DNA from: an uncultured Veillonella sp.
GTDB taxonomy: Bacteria; Bacillota; Negativicutes; Veillonellales; Veillonellaceae
Length of the DNA stretch: 5,251 nucleotides
Direction of reading: 5' to 3'
Assembly: GCA_937930265.1 (NCBI GenBank)
Contig: CALGLI010000381.1
Location: forward strand, 1-5,251
Numbering within the stretch: the first letter of the stretch is position 1; each line of letters starts with the position of its first letter. Positions 1 through 5,251 of the stretch are shown here, piece after piece. Under the pieces are notes generated by a model that was given only the letters and a program-made list of their open reading frames with translations, did no database searches and was not told where the DNA came from. Both the position numbers and the translations under genes were made by a program.

Positions 1-27
1 GACCCTTTTCATTAGTATAATACAATT

Positions 28-135
28 ATGAAAATCACAAATATAAATTCATGTCATTATACCAAATTGGAGAGACCTCGCCAACTAGTTTTACCATTGG
101 ATTATAGCATTTTAATCGAAAAAACCTCACCTGTT
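28..135 (+). pseudogene. Possible N-terminal remnant of an IS1182-type transposase
   Basis: The first 36 codons from the ATG at 28 give a peptide whose segment RQLVLPLDYSILIEKTSPV (residues 19-36 with flanks) resembles the conserved start of IS1182-type DDE transposases, where a Q-L-x-LPL-D stretch is followed by an I-L-I-P-like patch and a D/N-x-V motif. After about position 135 the resemblance stops. The frame stays open to 393, but only by running through the brnQ terminator and antisense to brnQ, which is not credible coding. No Shine-Dalgarno site precedes the ATG, and a TATAAT at 16-21 sits too close for a normal leader. The simplest reading is a decayed fragment left by an insertion element whose remaining part is deleted. 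The resemblance is from memory of the family and the fragment is short, so it could be chance. Confidence 0.4.
56..84 (-). promoter_or_regulatory. Candidate sigma-A promoter pointing left out of the window
   Basis: On the minus strand TTGGCG (79-84) is followed after exactly 17 bases by TATAAT (56-61), which also carries an extended -10 TGG. Transcription would start near 49 and run out of the left edge. At the edge (3-10) the minus strand reads GAAAAGGG, which could be the ribosome-binding site of a gene starting just outside. The promoter overlaps the suspected transposase remnant, so it may be an insertion-derived or fortuitous promoter. Confidence 0.45.
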
Positions 136-175
136 TTCCTATACCCCTACATCAAACCACTATACCTATGTAATA

Positions 176-215
176 ACAAAAAATATTGGAACTACTCTTA
201 TGAGAGTAGCCCCAA
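176..215 (-). terminator. Intrinsic terminator of brnQ
   Basis: A hairpin with a 7-bp inner stem (CTACTCT at 192-198 with AGAGTAG at 203-209, loop of four) continues through a 2x2 mismatch into a 4-bp outer stem (186-189 with 212-215). On the minus strand it is followed by an ATTTTTTG tract (about 178-185). It lies about 30 bases after the brnQ stop, in the right orientation for ending that transcript. Confidence 0.8.
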
Positions 216-243
216 CATTTATTTTAGAACCTATAAAATTATC

Positions 244-1575
244 TTAGTTCACTTTCACCAAAGCCCGATGAATCAATCCAATGACGAACCCAACGCCGCC
301 GAATACAATCCAATCCATTCCGATACCGTGCATTGGCACTTGTGTAGCAAAGAATTGTCCAATGCTACCAAGATCTACTTTCGCTGTTTCTAAGCCAGAT
401 ACAAGGGCTGTGATGAATGTTGCCCCTACTGTCCAAGCATAGACGCATTGACGACCGTTGAACAACGGATGTGCGAATGCCAACAAAATCAATGCGATGG
501 ATAATGGATAGAGGAACATTAACACAGGAATGGCTGCAGTAATGATGGTTTTCAATCCAAACATGCCTACGCCGAAAGAAATCAACACGAATAGCACTGC
601 ATAGGCTTTGTAGGATATGCCACCAAATTGTGTGCTAAAGTACTGTGCACAAGAGGTAACAAGTCCAATGCTCGTAGTCAAGCACGCCAACAATACGATG
701 ACTGCTAAGATCATGGCCCCTAAATCGCCGAATAACAAACGAGCAGATTCTGCTAATACTGGTGCGCCTGTTTCCAAAATGCCTAGCTGTTCTACGCTGG
801 TAGCGCCTAGACTAGCAATGAAGATGTACACCACACCTAAACAACCTACGGCGATTAGGCCAGCTTTCATCGTAGCTCGTGTAATCTCATCCCGTGTTTG
901 TGCCCCTGAAAGGGTCACAAATTCGATAACCAAAATACCGAATACGAAGGATGCCAAGGCATCTAATGTGTTATATCCATCTAGGAATCCTTGTAGAAAG
1001 GCTGTTCCGCTTGTAGCATACATCTCAGTTGGAGTGCCATAGCTACCTAATGGAGTAATTAAAGATTTAATAATTAACACCACAATGGTCAATAGCAAAG
1101 CTGGTGTCAAAATTTTACCGATGCGATTTACTAATTTTTGGGGATTAATGGAAAGCCACAATGTGACTACGAAGAACGCCACAAGGAATAAGGATAGTGA
1201 TGTATCTGAGGCAGCACCACCCAGGAATGGTTTTACGGCAATTTCATAGGATACTGTGCCCGTACGAGGAATCGCAAAGGCAGGACCAATGGATATGTAT
1301 AATGCCAATGTAAATAAGACCCCAAACACTGGATGCACACGGCTTGCCAAGCTTTGCACATTGCGGCAACCAGAGTATCCCATAGCCATAACCCCTAATA
1401 ATGGTAAGCCTACACCTGTGACGATAAACCCTAAAATAGCCCACCACACATTGGTGCCTGCATGTTGACCTAAGGTAGCAGGGAAAATTAAGTTACCTGC
1501 CCCAAAGAATAAAGCGAAGAGCATAAGCCCAATAGCGATATAGGCTCTGCCCGTTAATTGTGTACGATCTGACAT
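244..1575 (-). CDS. brnQ: Branched-chain amino acid transport system II carrier protein (BrnQ)
   Basis: This is a 443-residue inner-membrane symporter of the LIVCS family, expected to import leucine, isoleucine and valine with Na+ or H+. The sequence is hydrophobic throughout, compatible with the usual 12 helices. It shows family hallmarks: FALFFGAGNLIFPATLGQ (residues 20-37) in the first helix, PRTGTVSYE (103-111), the GYNTLDALASFVFG stretch (200-213) and a CLTTSIGLVTSCAQYF segment (298-313). The length fits the family (about 430-450). The open frame extends 17 codons upstream to 1626. I chose the ATG at 1575 because AAAGGAG ends five bases before it, and because the extra residues (MYTVYICYYG...) are atypical and cross the candidate promoter. 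The gene is probably monocistronic, flanked by its own promoter region and a terminator at 176-215. Substrate and coupling ion cannot be read from the sequence. Confidence 0.95.
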   Translation of the reverse strand: MSDRTQLTGRAYIAIGLMLFALFFGAGNLIFPATLGQHAGTNVWWAILGFIVTGVGLPLLGVMAMGYSGCRNVQSLASRVHPVFGVLFTLALYISIGPAFAIPRTGTVSYEIAVKPFLGGAASDTSLSLFLVAFFVVTLWLSINPQKLVNRIGKILTPALLLTIVVLIIKSLITPLGSYGTPTEMYATSGTAFLQGFLDGYNTLDALASFVFGILVIEFVTLSGAQTRDEITRATMKAGLIAVGCLGVVYIFIASLGATSVEQLGILETGAPVLAESARLLFGDLGAMILAVIVLLACLTTSIGLVTSCAQYFSTQFGGISYKAYAVLFVLISFGVGMFGLKTIITAAIPVLMFLYPLSIALILLAFAHPLFNGRQCVYAWTVGATFITALVSGLETAKVDLGSIGQFFATQVPMHGIGMDWIVFGGVGFVIGLIHRALVKVN

Positions 1576-1580
1576 ACTAT

Positions 1581-1588
1581 CTCCTTTC
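1581..1588 (-). promoter_or_regulatory. Ribosome binding site that fixes the brnQ start
   Basis: The minus strand reads GAAAGGAG, then ATAGT, then ATG at 1575. This is a near-perfect Shine-Dalgarno sequence with five-base spacing. It supports the start at 1575 over the longer frame from 1626. Confidence 0.85.
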
Positions 1589-1599
1589 AAATACATCCC

Positions 1600-1630
1600 A
1601 TAATAACAAATATACACTGTATACAAACAA
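1600..1630 (-). promoter_or_regulatory. Candidate brnQ promoter with extended -10
   Basis: On the minus strand an extended -10 (TGT directly before TATTAT, -10 at 1600-1605) lies just upstream of the brnQ leader. The -35 options are poor: TTGTTT at 1625-1630 (19-base spacing) or TTGTAT at 1621-1626 (15-base spacing). Transcription from here would start near 1593 and give a short leader containing the ribosome binding site. It competes with the second candidate at 1650-1678. Confidence 0.4.
1611..1623. promoter_or_regulatory. Perfect 13-base palindrome, possible operator for brnQ
   Basis: TATACACTGTATA is a perfect inverted repeat (TATACA, central C, TGTATA). It lies 36 bases upstream of the brnQ ATG, between the -10 and -35 of the nearer promoter candidate and downstream of the other. 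Either position suits repression by a dimeric regulator. The regulator is unknown, and AT-rich DNA produces short palindromes by chance. Confidence 0.35.
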
Positions 1631-1649
1631 TTTTTATGCTTATTTTGTT

Positions 1650-1678
1650 ATTATAACTAATTATAGATAAAATAAAAA
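1650..1678 (-). promoter_or_regulatory. Alternative brnQ promoter
   Basis: A perfect TATAAT on the minus strand (1650-1655) has a weak TTTTTA (1673-1678) 17 bases upstream. The -35 would overlap the T-tract of the preceding terminator, a compact arrangement seen in dense genomes. Transcription would start near 1643 and give a leader of about 68 bases that includes the 1611-1623 palindrome. Confidence 0.4.
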
Positions 1679-1707
1679 GCCATTTTCTTTGTAGAAAATG
1701 ACTTTTT
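1671..1707 (-). terminator. Strong terminator of the molybdoenzyme unit
   Basis: Arms 1674-1688 and 1693-1707 pair at 14 of 15 positions around a TTGT loop (one C/A mismatch). On the minus strand the hairpin runs into CTTTTTATTTTAT, a good T-tract. It lies about 85 bases after the stop at 1790 and before the brnQ promoters, so it should insulate brnQ from the upstream unit. The A-rich and T-rich outer arms mean it could also work on the plus strand, though no plus-strand gene needs it. Confidence 0.85.
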
Positions 1708-1789
1708 CTATGCCAATTATGCATATACACCCGAACTATAATTGAAAGGGCAACTGCATCTATTAACTATAACCAAGTATTACTTTTTC

Positions 1790-3793
1790 TTAGTCGCACG
1801 ATTCTACATCTACTTTCACATCATAAAAGGTGCTCCCCCAACCATAATCGGTGGGTCGTGAGGCAGTCAATACATTCATCGTATGCTCTGAATCATGGGA
1901 CTGCGATTGCCACCATACACCACTACTCACAATGGTCCCCTTTGGTACCGTATCGTCAATGACTAAGGCAATCCGCAAGGAGCCTCGCTCATTGAACAAG
2001 CGTACAAATTCACTATGTAACACCCCTTTGCGCGCAGCATCGTCTGGATGCATACGAGCGACCATCTTTGGTGTATCTTCTTGTATCTCACAGAAAGATG
2101 AGTCTAGTATGCGTGGATCCGCACCATTGATAAGGAAGAACTCCGCTGTATCCCCATGGGCATCACCATACACAGGATAGGGCTCACGCTCTAAGGGGTT
2201 ATATAACTCAATTTTACCTGATGGCGTACCGTACTCTAGCTTATACGTGTCGGATAGATCCATTTCCACCAATTCCCCTGATAAGATTCTATCTTGTACT
2301 TCTGTAGGAATCGATGCATGTCGCACAATATCTTCAATCATCTCTAATTCTGACATAGTAAACACTGGATCGTCGATACCCATCGCTTTGGCAATGCTAC
2401 AAATGGTATTCCAATTAGATCGGCTTTCACCTACAGGGGGTATAGCTTGATAGCCACAACCGATGGTGTAATGCCCATAGGAATTATAAATATCATTGTG
2501 CTCGACGGATGTCGTTGCAGGTAACACAATATCTGCGTATTTCGCTGTGTCCGTCATAAACCGTTCGTGAACAACGGTAAACAAGTCTTCTCGAGCTAAT
2601 CCTTTGCGTACTACAGTTTGGTCTGGTGACGTCACTGCTGGATTACTGGAATATACATAGAGGGCTTTAATCGGTGGATTATCCGCTGTTGTTAGCATGG
2701 GTCCCAAATGAATCATTGGGTTTAATCGTGTGTCTTTTCTTTGAAAGCGCTCCCAGCTGACACGTTGCCCTCCTACAAATGTACTGCCTGAGGCACTGGA
2801 CAAGAGTCCTCCACCTTTGTGTAGGTATGCCCCCACCAAGGCAGGTAATGCCACTACGCATCGCACTGTATTCGCTCCATTCCCATACCGTGAAAGCCCG
2901 CTTCCTAAGCGAATAAATGGTGCTACTGCCTGTCCATAGGCACGAGCGACCTGGATAATTCGTTCTTCTGGTACGCCTGTGATTTGGGCTACTTTCGATG
3001 GGGGATACTGTGATACTACAGTATCATGAAAGCCCTCATAGCCTTGTACATACTGATGGATAAATTCTGTATTCACTAAACCTTCTTCTGCTAATACATA
3101 GGCTACACCCAACGCAAAGGCTCCGTCTGTACCGGGTCTTACAATAATCACTTCATCTGCTAACTTAGCCGTCTCCGTATAATGCGTATCTATCACCCAC
3201 AGCTTGGCACCTCGTTGGCGAGCTATGGTCACATCGTGGAGCACATGTACATCCGTAGCCACTGCATTGAGGCTCCACAGTACCACGCAATCACTGTGTT
3301 GTATATCTTGTGGACGATTCCCCAAGGTATTCCCCATAAGGCTGACCCACCCATAGCGTTTGGCAGGAGAACAAATCCCCTTATCTTGGCGTGTAGCACC
3401 TAATATGGCAAAGAGTGGATCTCCTGCGCTCTTTTGCAAAATCCCCATCGTTCCTGCATAGGAATAGGGCATAATACTTTCAGAACCGTACGTATCAATA
3501 CAGTGTTGAAATTTCTTAGCAATTTCTTGTAGTGCCTCATCCCAGGAAATAGGCTCAAACTGACCACTCCCCTTATGTCCAATACGGCGCAAAGGGGTTG
3601 TCAGCCGTCCACTGTGGTGGACAGTTCGTTCATAATGTTGCATTTTCTGGCACAGTGTTCCTCTCGTAAAACTGTGTGTTTTCATGCCTCGCACCTGTTG
3701 CAATCGGTCTCCCTCAACGGTTAAAGTTAATCCACAGGCATCTGGGCAATCATAGGGACATACTGATGTCCTTGTATATATGGGCTTTTTCAT
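1790..3793 (-). CDS. Molybdopterin-dependent oxidoreductase, soluble, [4Fe-4S]-containing
   Basis: This is a 667-residue member of the DMSO reductase/formate dehydrogenase superfamily. Residues below are numbered from the upstream ATG at 3796. An N-terminal [4Fe-4S] motif CX3CX3CX27C (C13, C17, C21, C49) lies in SVCPYDCPDACG. Next come PISWDEAL (82-89) and GICSPAKRYGW (140-150), whose Cys142 sits where this superfamily carries the Mo/W ligand. Cofactor-binding segments follow: VRPGTDGAFALG (219-230), SSNPAVTSPD (383-392) and the RFMTDTAKYADIVLPAT stretch (412-428). TPSGKIELY (524-532), HPDDAARKG (583-591) and a GWGSTFYD end (652-659) mark the C-terminal dinucleotide-binding domain. There is no twin-arginine signal or membrane segment, so it should be cytoplasmic. 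It resembles the single-subunit YyaE-type oxidoreductases; the substrate is unknown. TAAGGA lies seven bases before the ATG at 3793 and four before that at 3796, favouring 3793. It is coupled to the acidic protein gene upstream. Confidence 0.92.
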   Translation of the reverse strand: MKKPIYTRTSVCPYDCPDACGLTLTVEGDRLQQVRGMKTHSFTRGTLCQKMQHYERTVHHSGRLTTPLRRIGHKGSGQFEPISWDEALQEIAKKFQHCIDTYGSESIMPYSYAGTMGILQKSAGDPLFAILGATRQDKGICSPAKRYGWVSLMGNTLGNRPQDIQHSDCVVLWSLNAVATDVHVLHDVTIARQRGAKLWVIDTHYTETAKLADEVIIVRPGTDGAFALGVAYVLAEEGLVNTEFIHQYVQGYEGFHDTVVSQYPPSKVAQITGVPEERIIQVARAYGQAVAPFIRLGSGLSRYGNGANTVRCVVALPALVGAYLHKGGGLLSSASGSTFVGGQRVSWERFQRKDTRLNPMIHLGPMLTTADNPPIKALYVYSSNPAVTSPDQTVVRKGLAREDLFTVVHERFMTDTAKYADIVLPATTSVEHNDIYNSYGHYTIGCGYQAIPPVGESRSNWNTICSIAKAMGIDDPVFTMSELEMIEDIVRHASIPTEVQDRILSGELVEMDLSDTYKLEYGTPSGKIELYNPLEREPYPVYGDAHGDTAEFFLINGADPRILDSSFCEIQEDTPKMVARMHPDDAARKGVLHSEFVRLFNERGSLRIALVIDDTVPKGTIVSSGVWWQSQSHDSEHTMNVLTASRPTDYGWGSTFYDVKVDVESCD

Positions 3794-3806
3794 CATTCAT
3801 TCCTTA
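3793..3806 (-). promoter_or_regulatory. Coupled stop/ribosome-binding/start junction
   Basis: The minus strand reads TAAGGAATGAATGATG. TAA (3804-3806) ends the acidic-protein gene and is also the first part of the TAAGGA Shine-Dalgarno site. Three ATGs follow, at 3800 (out of frame), 3796 and 3793 (both in the molybdoenzyme frame). The overlap of stop and ribosome binding site implies that translation of the enzyme depends on ribosomes finishing the upstream gene. Confidence 0.75.
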
Positions 3807-4268
3807 GTCATCATCAAAATCATCAAACAAGTCAAAGTCAACGTCAAAGTCAAAACTGTCTCCAGAATCGTAATCATAAGAACTATCAGCCTCTTGCTGG
3901 TCATATTCTAACTCATCTTCCATAATATCATTGTAGTTATTATGGAAAAATCGATCCTGTTCTGTTTCGCTTGCACTAGAAATATCATAACCTTCATGAG
4001 AGTCCTCTGGCAATACATCCAATTGGCTATAATCACGAATCGTCATTGCTTCATAAGGATCCAAAGGTATACGATTTTCTTCTGCCTCTTCAATTTCCAC
4101 CATATCCATAGCTCTGTTCAAATCCTTTGACGTTCCCTCTTGTTGCACCATGTCCAAGAACTCGTCCGAACTCACTTCACTCACCAGCGTATCCATGTCT
4201 TCTACCACTGATGTATCCTTCTGTGGCTCTATGGTTTGTAATTGTCCTCGCCGTAAAAATCGATTCAC
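3804..4268 (-). CDS. Highly acidic hypothetical protein co-transcribed with the molybdoenzyme
   Basis: I do not recognise a family for this 154-residue protein. By my count 48 residues are Asp or Glu (about 31%) against nine Lys/Arg, and there is no Lys or Arg after residue 106. Cys and Trp are absent. The N-terminus is short and basic (MNRFLRRG), the middle (about 20-65) could form acidic helices, and the tail (about 114-154) is Asp-rich with alternating aromatic and acidic residues (FDFDVDFD), ending in DDFDDD. No signal peptide or membrane segment is evident; it is probably cytoplasmic and partly disordered. The start is a GTG at 4268, preceded by AAAGGGG at a nine-base gap, and a good promoter lies just upstream. 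The promoter, the ribosome binding site and the tight coupling to the next gene argue that it is real. A role as partner or maturation factor of the molybdoenzyme is inference from position only. Confidence 0.8.
   Translation of the reverse strand: MNRFLRRGQLQTIEPQKDTSVVEDMDTLVSEVSSDEFLDMVQQEGTSKDLNRAMDMVEIEEAEENRIPLDPYEAMTIRDYSQLDVLPEDSHEGYDISSASETEQDRFFHNNYNDIMEDELEYDQQEADSSYDYDSGDSFDFDVDFDLFDDFDDD
3831..3854. repeat. Hexanucleotide tandem repeat in the acidic tail
   Basis: Four consecutive copies of GTCAAA, with one GTCAAC variant, occupy 3831-3854. They encode the alternating Phe/Val-Asp part of the acidic tail. Two nine-base units (TCATCAAAA, TCATCAAAC at 3811-3828) lie beside them. Copy changes of either unit keep the reading frame, so the tail length could vary between strains without breaking the coupling to the next gene. 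Confidence 0.6.
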
Positions 4269-4308
4269 CCTCTATCGCCCCTTTCACCATCTATCTTGCA
4301 TTACTTGT

Positions 4309-4338
4309 ATTGTACCATCTAGGGCTAAACTTTCACAA
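4309..4338 (-). promoter_or_regulatory. Sigma-A promoter of the acidic protein/molybdoenzyme unit
   Basis: On the minus strand TTGTGA (4333-4338) and TACAAT (4309-4314) are separated by 18 bases. The -10 matches consensus at five of six positions and the -35 at four of six. Transcription should begin near 4302, leaving a leader of about 33 bases that contains the AAAGGGG ribosome binding site. It lies downstream of the terminator at 4419-4451, so the unit is independently expressed. Confidence 0.65.
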
Positions 4339-4339
4339 T

Positions 4340-4380
4340 ATAGGGATGCCTATCACCTTTCAAAGGTATATCCTATATAC
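4340..4380. promoter_or_regulatory. Cluster of short palindromes upstream of the promoter, possible regulator sites
   Basis: Three inverted repeats sit side by side just upstream of the -35: ATAGG/CCTAT with a four-base gap (4340-4353), the perfect 13-base palindrome ACCTTTCAAAGGT (4355-4367) and GTATA/TATAC with a five-base gap (4366-4380). The spacing, within about 45 bases upstream of the -35, would suit an activator. No regulator is recognisable and each repeat is short. Confidence 0.35.
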
Positions 4381-4418
4381 TGAAAGAACCCCTGAGCAGG
4401 TAGCACTTGTATAGTCAA

Positions 4419-4451
4419 AAGTTCCCGTTACCTATAACGTAACGAGAACTT
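4419..4451 (-). terminator. Intrinsic terminator after the small membrane protein gene
   Basis: Arms 4419-4431 and 4439-4451 pair at 12 of 13 positions (AAGTTCCCGTTAC with GTAACGAGAACTT) around a seven-base loop. The hairpin begins seven bases after the TAG stop at 4459-4461. On the minus strand it is followed by a short T run (CTTTTG). The short T-tract makes it weaker-looking than the terminator at 1671-1707, but position and stem support the call. Confidence 0.7.
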
Positions 4452-4458
4452 GTGTCAT

Positions 4459-4881
4459 CTATGATTCAGTTTTTTTGATCAACCCCTGTGTGGCACTATA
4501 CAAGCAGAACCATACAAAGAAACTAGCCCCGGTGATAATCAAATACATGGTATCCGTTAATTCCCCCGATCGATACATAGCCAGTGTGTAAAAGAAGGCT
4601 GTCATCGTCATCAGAATATAGGACAATGCATATCGCATACCACGTTCCACCGCTTCATCGGTGAACATTTCTTTCTTAAAACGCAACCAGTAGATTCCGC
4701 AAAGAGCTACGCCACCCAACATATTCGCAGCTAGTAAACTCGTATCAGCCCGACCATTAAAGAACCAGCACAGGGCTAAATGATTAATGACTAGCATCCA
4801 TTTCATCATCGTGGTCAAACGGGCTGTCGTAATCGTTTGTGGCTGTGGTTGGTGTTGTTTTCGTTTCTTTCCTTTTCCCAT
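4459..4881 (-). CDS. Small four-helix membrane protein, unknown function
   Basis: I do not recognise a family for this 140-residue protein. The N-terminus is strongly basic and Gln/Pro-rich (MGKGKKRKQHQPQPQ), suggesting a cytoplasmic tail under the positive-inside rule. Four hydrophobic segments follow at about 25-42, 47-66, 83-103 and 111-133, and the C-terminus ends in KKTES. A charged loop (RFKKEMFTDEAVERGMR, 67-83) separates the second and third helices. The ATG is supported by GGAGAGG with five-base spacing. It starts 33 bases after the permease stop, with no terminator between, so the two are probably co-transcribed. It could be an accessory subunit of the permease or unrelated; the sequence does not decide. 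A terminator follows directly. Confidence 0.8.
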   Translation of the reverse strand: MGKGKKRKQHQPQPQTITTARLTTMMKWMLVINHLALCWFFNGRADTSLLAANMLGGVALCGIYWLRFKKEMFTDEAVERGMRYALSYILMTMTAFFYTLAMYRSGELTDTMYLIITGASFFVWFCLYSATQGLIKKTES

Positions 4882-4914
4882 AGAATCCTCTCCAATTAAT
4901 CTATTCTCTATTTT

Positions 4915-5251
4915 TTAGAACAATACGTGGGATGTGTAAATCAAACGTAAGGCTAAGATGCCAACCCCAATAGATAATCCAATCAAAATCGTTTTTGCGC
5001 GCAATCGTTTTGCAATAAACGCCCCTAATTGACCGCCGATTAACGCACCAATACCACAAGGGATAGCTACTTCAAAATGAATATGTCCACTCAAGAAGTG
5101 TGTCAGTGTACCAACCGATGTGGATGTAGCCAAAATAAAATGGCTAGTAGCCGTCGCCATATGAGTAGGAAAACCCATCAGGTAAATCAAGGCTGGTACG
5201 TGAATCAATCCACCGCCGATACCAAATAAACTAGATAAGAATCCTACCACT
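4915..5251 (-). CDS. TauE/SafE-type sulfite/anion permease, C-terminal half (cut by the window edge)
   Basis: The frame is open to the right edge, so the true start lies outside; the GTG near 5250 is an internal Val. The visible 111 or so residues match the second half of TauE/SafE permeases, which consist of two similar halves and usually total about 250 residues. The signature GFLSSLFGIGGGLIHVPALIYL (near the start of the visible part) carries the family's glycine cluster and VP. It is followed by the ATATSHFILATSTSVGTLTHF helix and a final GALIGGQLGAFIAKRLRAK segment with a hydrophobic last helix. The family moves sulfite, sulfoacetate, taurine-derived or other small anions across the inner membrane; many members remain of unknown substrate. 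It ends 33 bases before the small membrane protein gene and shares its terminator. Confidence 0.9.
   Translation of the reverse strand, partial: VVGFLSSLFGIGGGLIHVPALIYLMGFPTHMATATSHFILATSTSVGTLTHFLSGHIHFEVAIPCGIGALIGGQLGAFIAKRLRAKTILIGLSIGVGILALRLIYTSHVLF

Noticed and set aside
119..139. AAAAC/GTTTT inverted repeat considered as a second terminator
   Set aside because: Only five weak A-T-rich pairs, with no clear T-tract in either useful direction.
136..393. Continuation of the plus-strand open frame that starts at 28
   Set aside because: It crosses the brnQ terminator hairpin and then runs antisense to the conserved brnQ 3' end. The peptide resembles nothing and composition follows the antisense of brnQ.
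617..1042. Plus-strand open frame of 141 codons
   Set aside because: It is antisense to the conserved middle of brnQ, with no ribosome binding site and no recognisable domain.
1576..1626. N-terminal extension of BrnQ by 17 codons
   Set aside because: The upstream ATG has no Shine-Dalgarno site and the added residues overlap the candidate promoter and palindrome. The ATG at 1575 has an ideal AAAGGAG.
1734..1772. Direct repeat AACTATAA on both sides of 1741-1764
   Set aside because: Eight-base repeats are expected by chance in AT-rich intergenic DNA, and no gene or promoter context explains it.
3831..3854. Tandem hexamers considered as a CRISPR-like or regulatory iteron array
   Set aside because: The units are contiguous without spacers, lie within a coding region and are explained by the Phe-Asp repeating tail.
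4127..4414. Plus-strand open frames over the start of the acidic protein gene and its promoter
   Set aside because: They run antisense to a better-supported gene and its control region, lack a Shine-Dalgarno site and show no family resemblance.

Overview
The window looks like a chromosomal segment of a moderately AT-rich, anaerobic, Firmicutes-type bacterium. Strong Shine-Dalgarno sites, consensus-like sigma-A promoters and intrinsic terminators with T-tracts support this. The gene content (a BrnQ carrier, a cytoplasmic molybdopterin oxidoreductase and a TauE/SafE permease) would suit a Veillonella-like member of the Negativicutes. That genus-level guess is an impression from protein style and has not been tested.

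All convincing genes lie on the minus strand, so transcription runs right to left. From the right edge: the C-terminal half of a TauE/SafE-type permease (4915-5251, cut by the window), then an unrecognised small four-helix membrane protein (4459-4881), closed by a hairpin terminator at 4419-4451. Next comes a new promoter (4309-4338) preceded by several short palindromes. It drives a two-gene unit: a very acidic 154-residue protein of unknown family (3804-4268, GTG start), followed almost immediately by a 667-residue molybdopterin/[4Fe-4S] oxidoreductase (1790-3793). The stop codon of the first gene lies inside the Shine-Dalgarno site of the second. This unit ends at a strong hairpin (1674-1707). 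A 214-base gap then carries candidate promoters and a perfect 13-base palindrome ahead of brnQ (244-1575), which has its own terminator at 176-215.

The leftmost 175 bases hold no intact gene. A short plus-strand stretch (28-135) reads like the N-terminus of an IS1182-type transposase, so it may be an insertion-sequence scar. A good minus-strand promoter (56-84) overlaps it and points out of the window, with a ribosome-binding-like sequence at the very edge.

Functionally, the window combines amino-acid uptake (BrnQ), probable export or uptake of small sulfur or organic anions (TauE/SafE) and a soluble redox enzyme of unknown substrate. The most unusual element is the acidic protein coupled to the molybdoenzyme. 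No CRISPR array, tRNA, rRNA or complete mobile element is visible.
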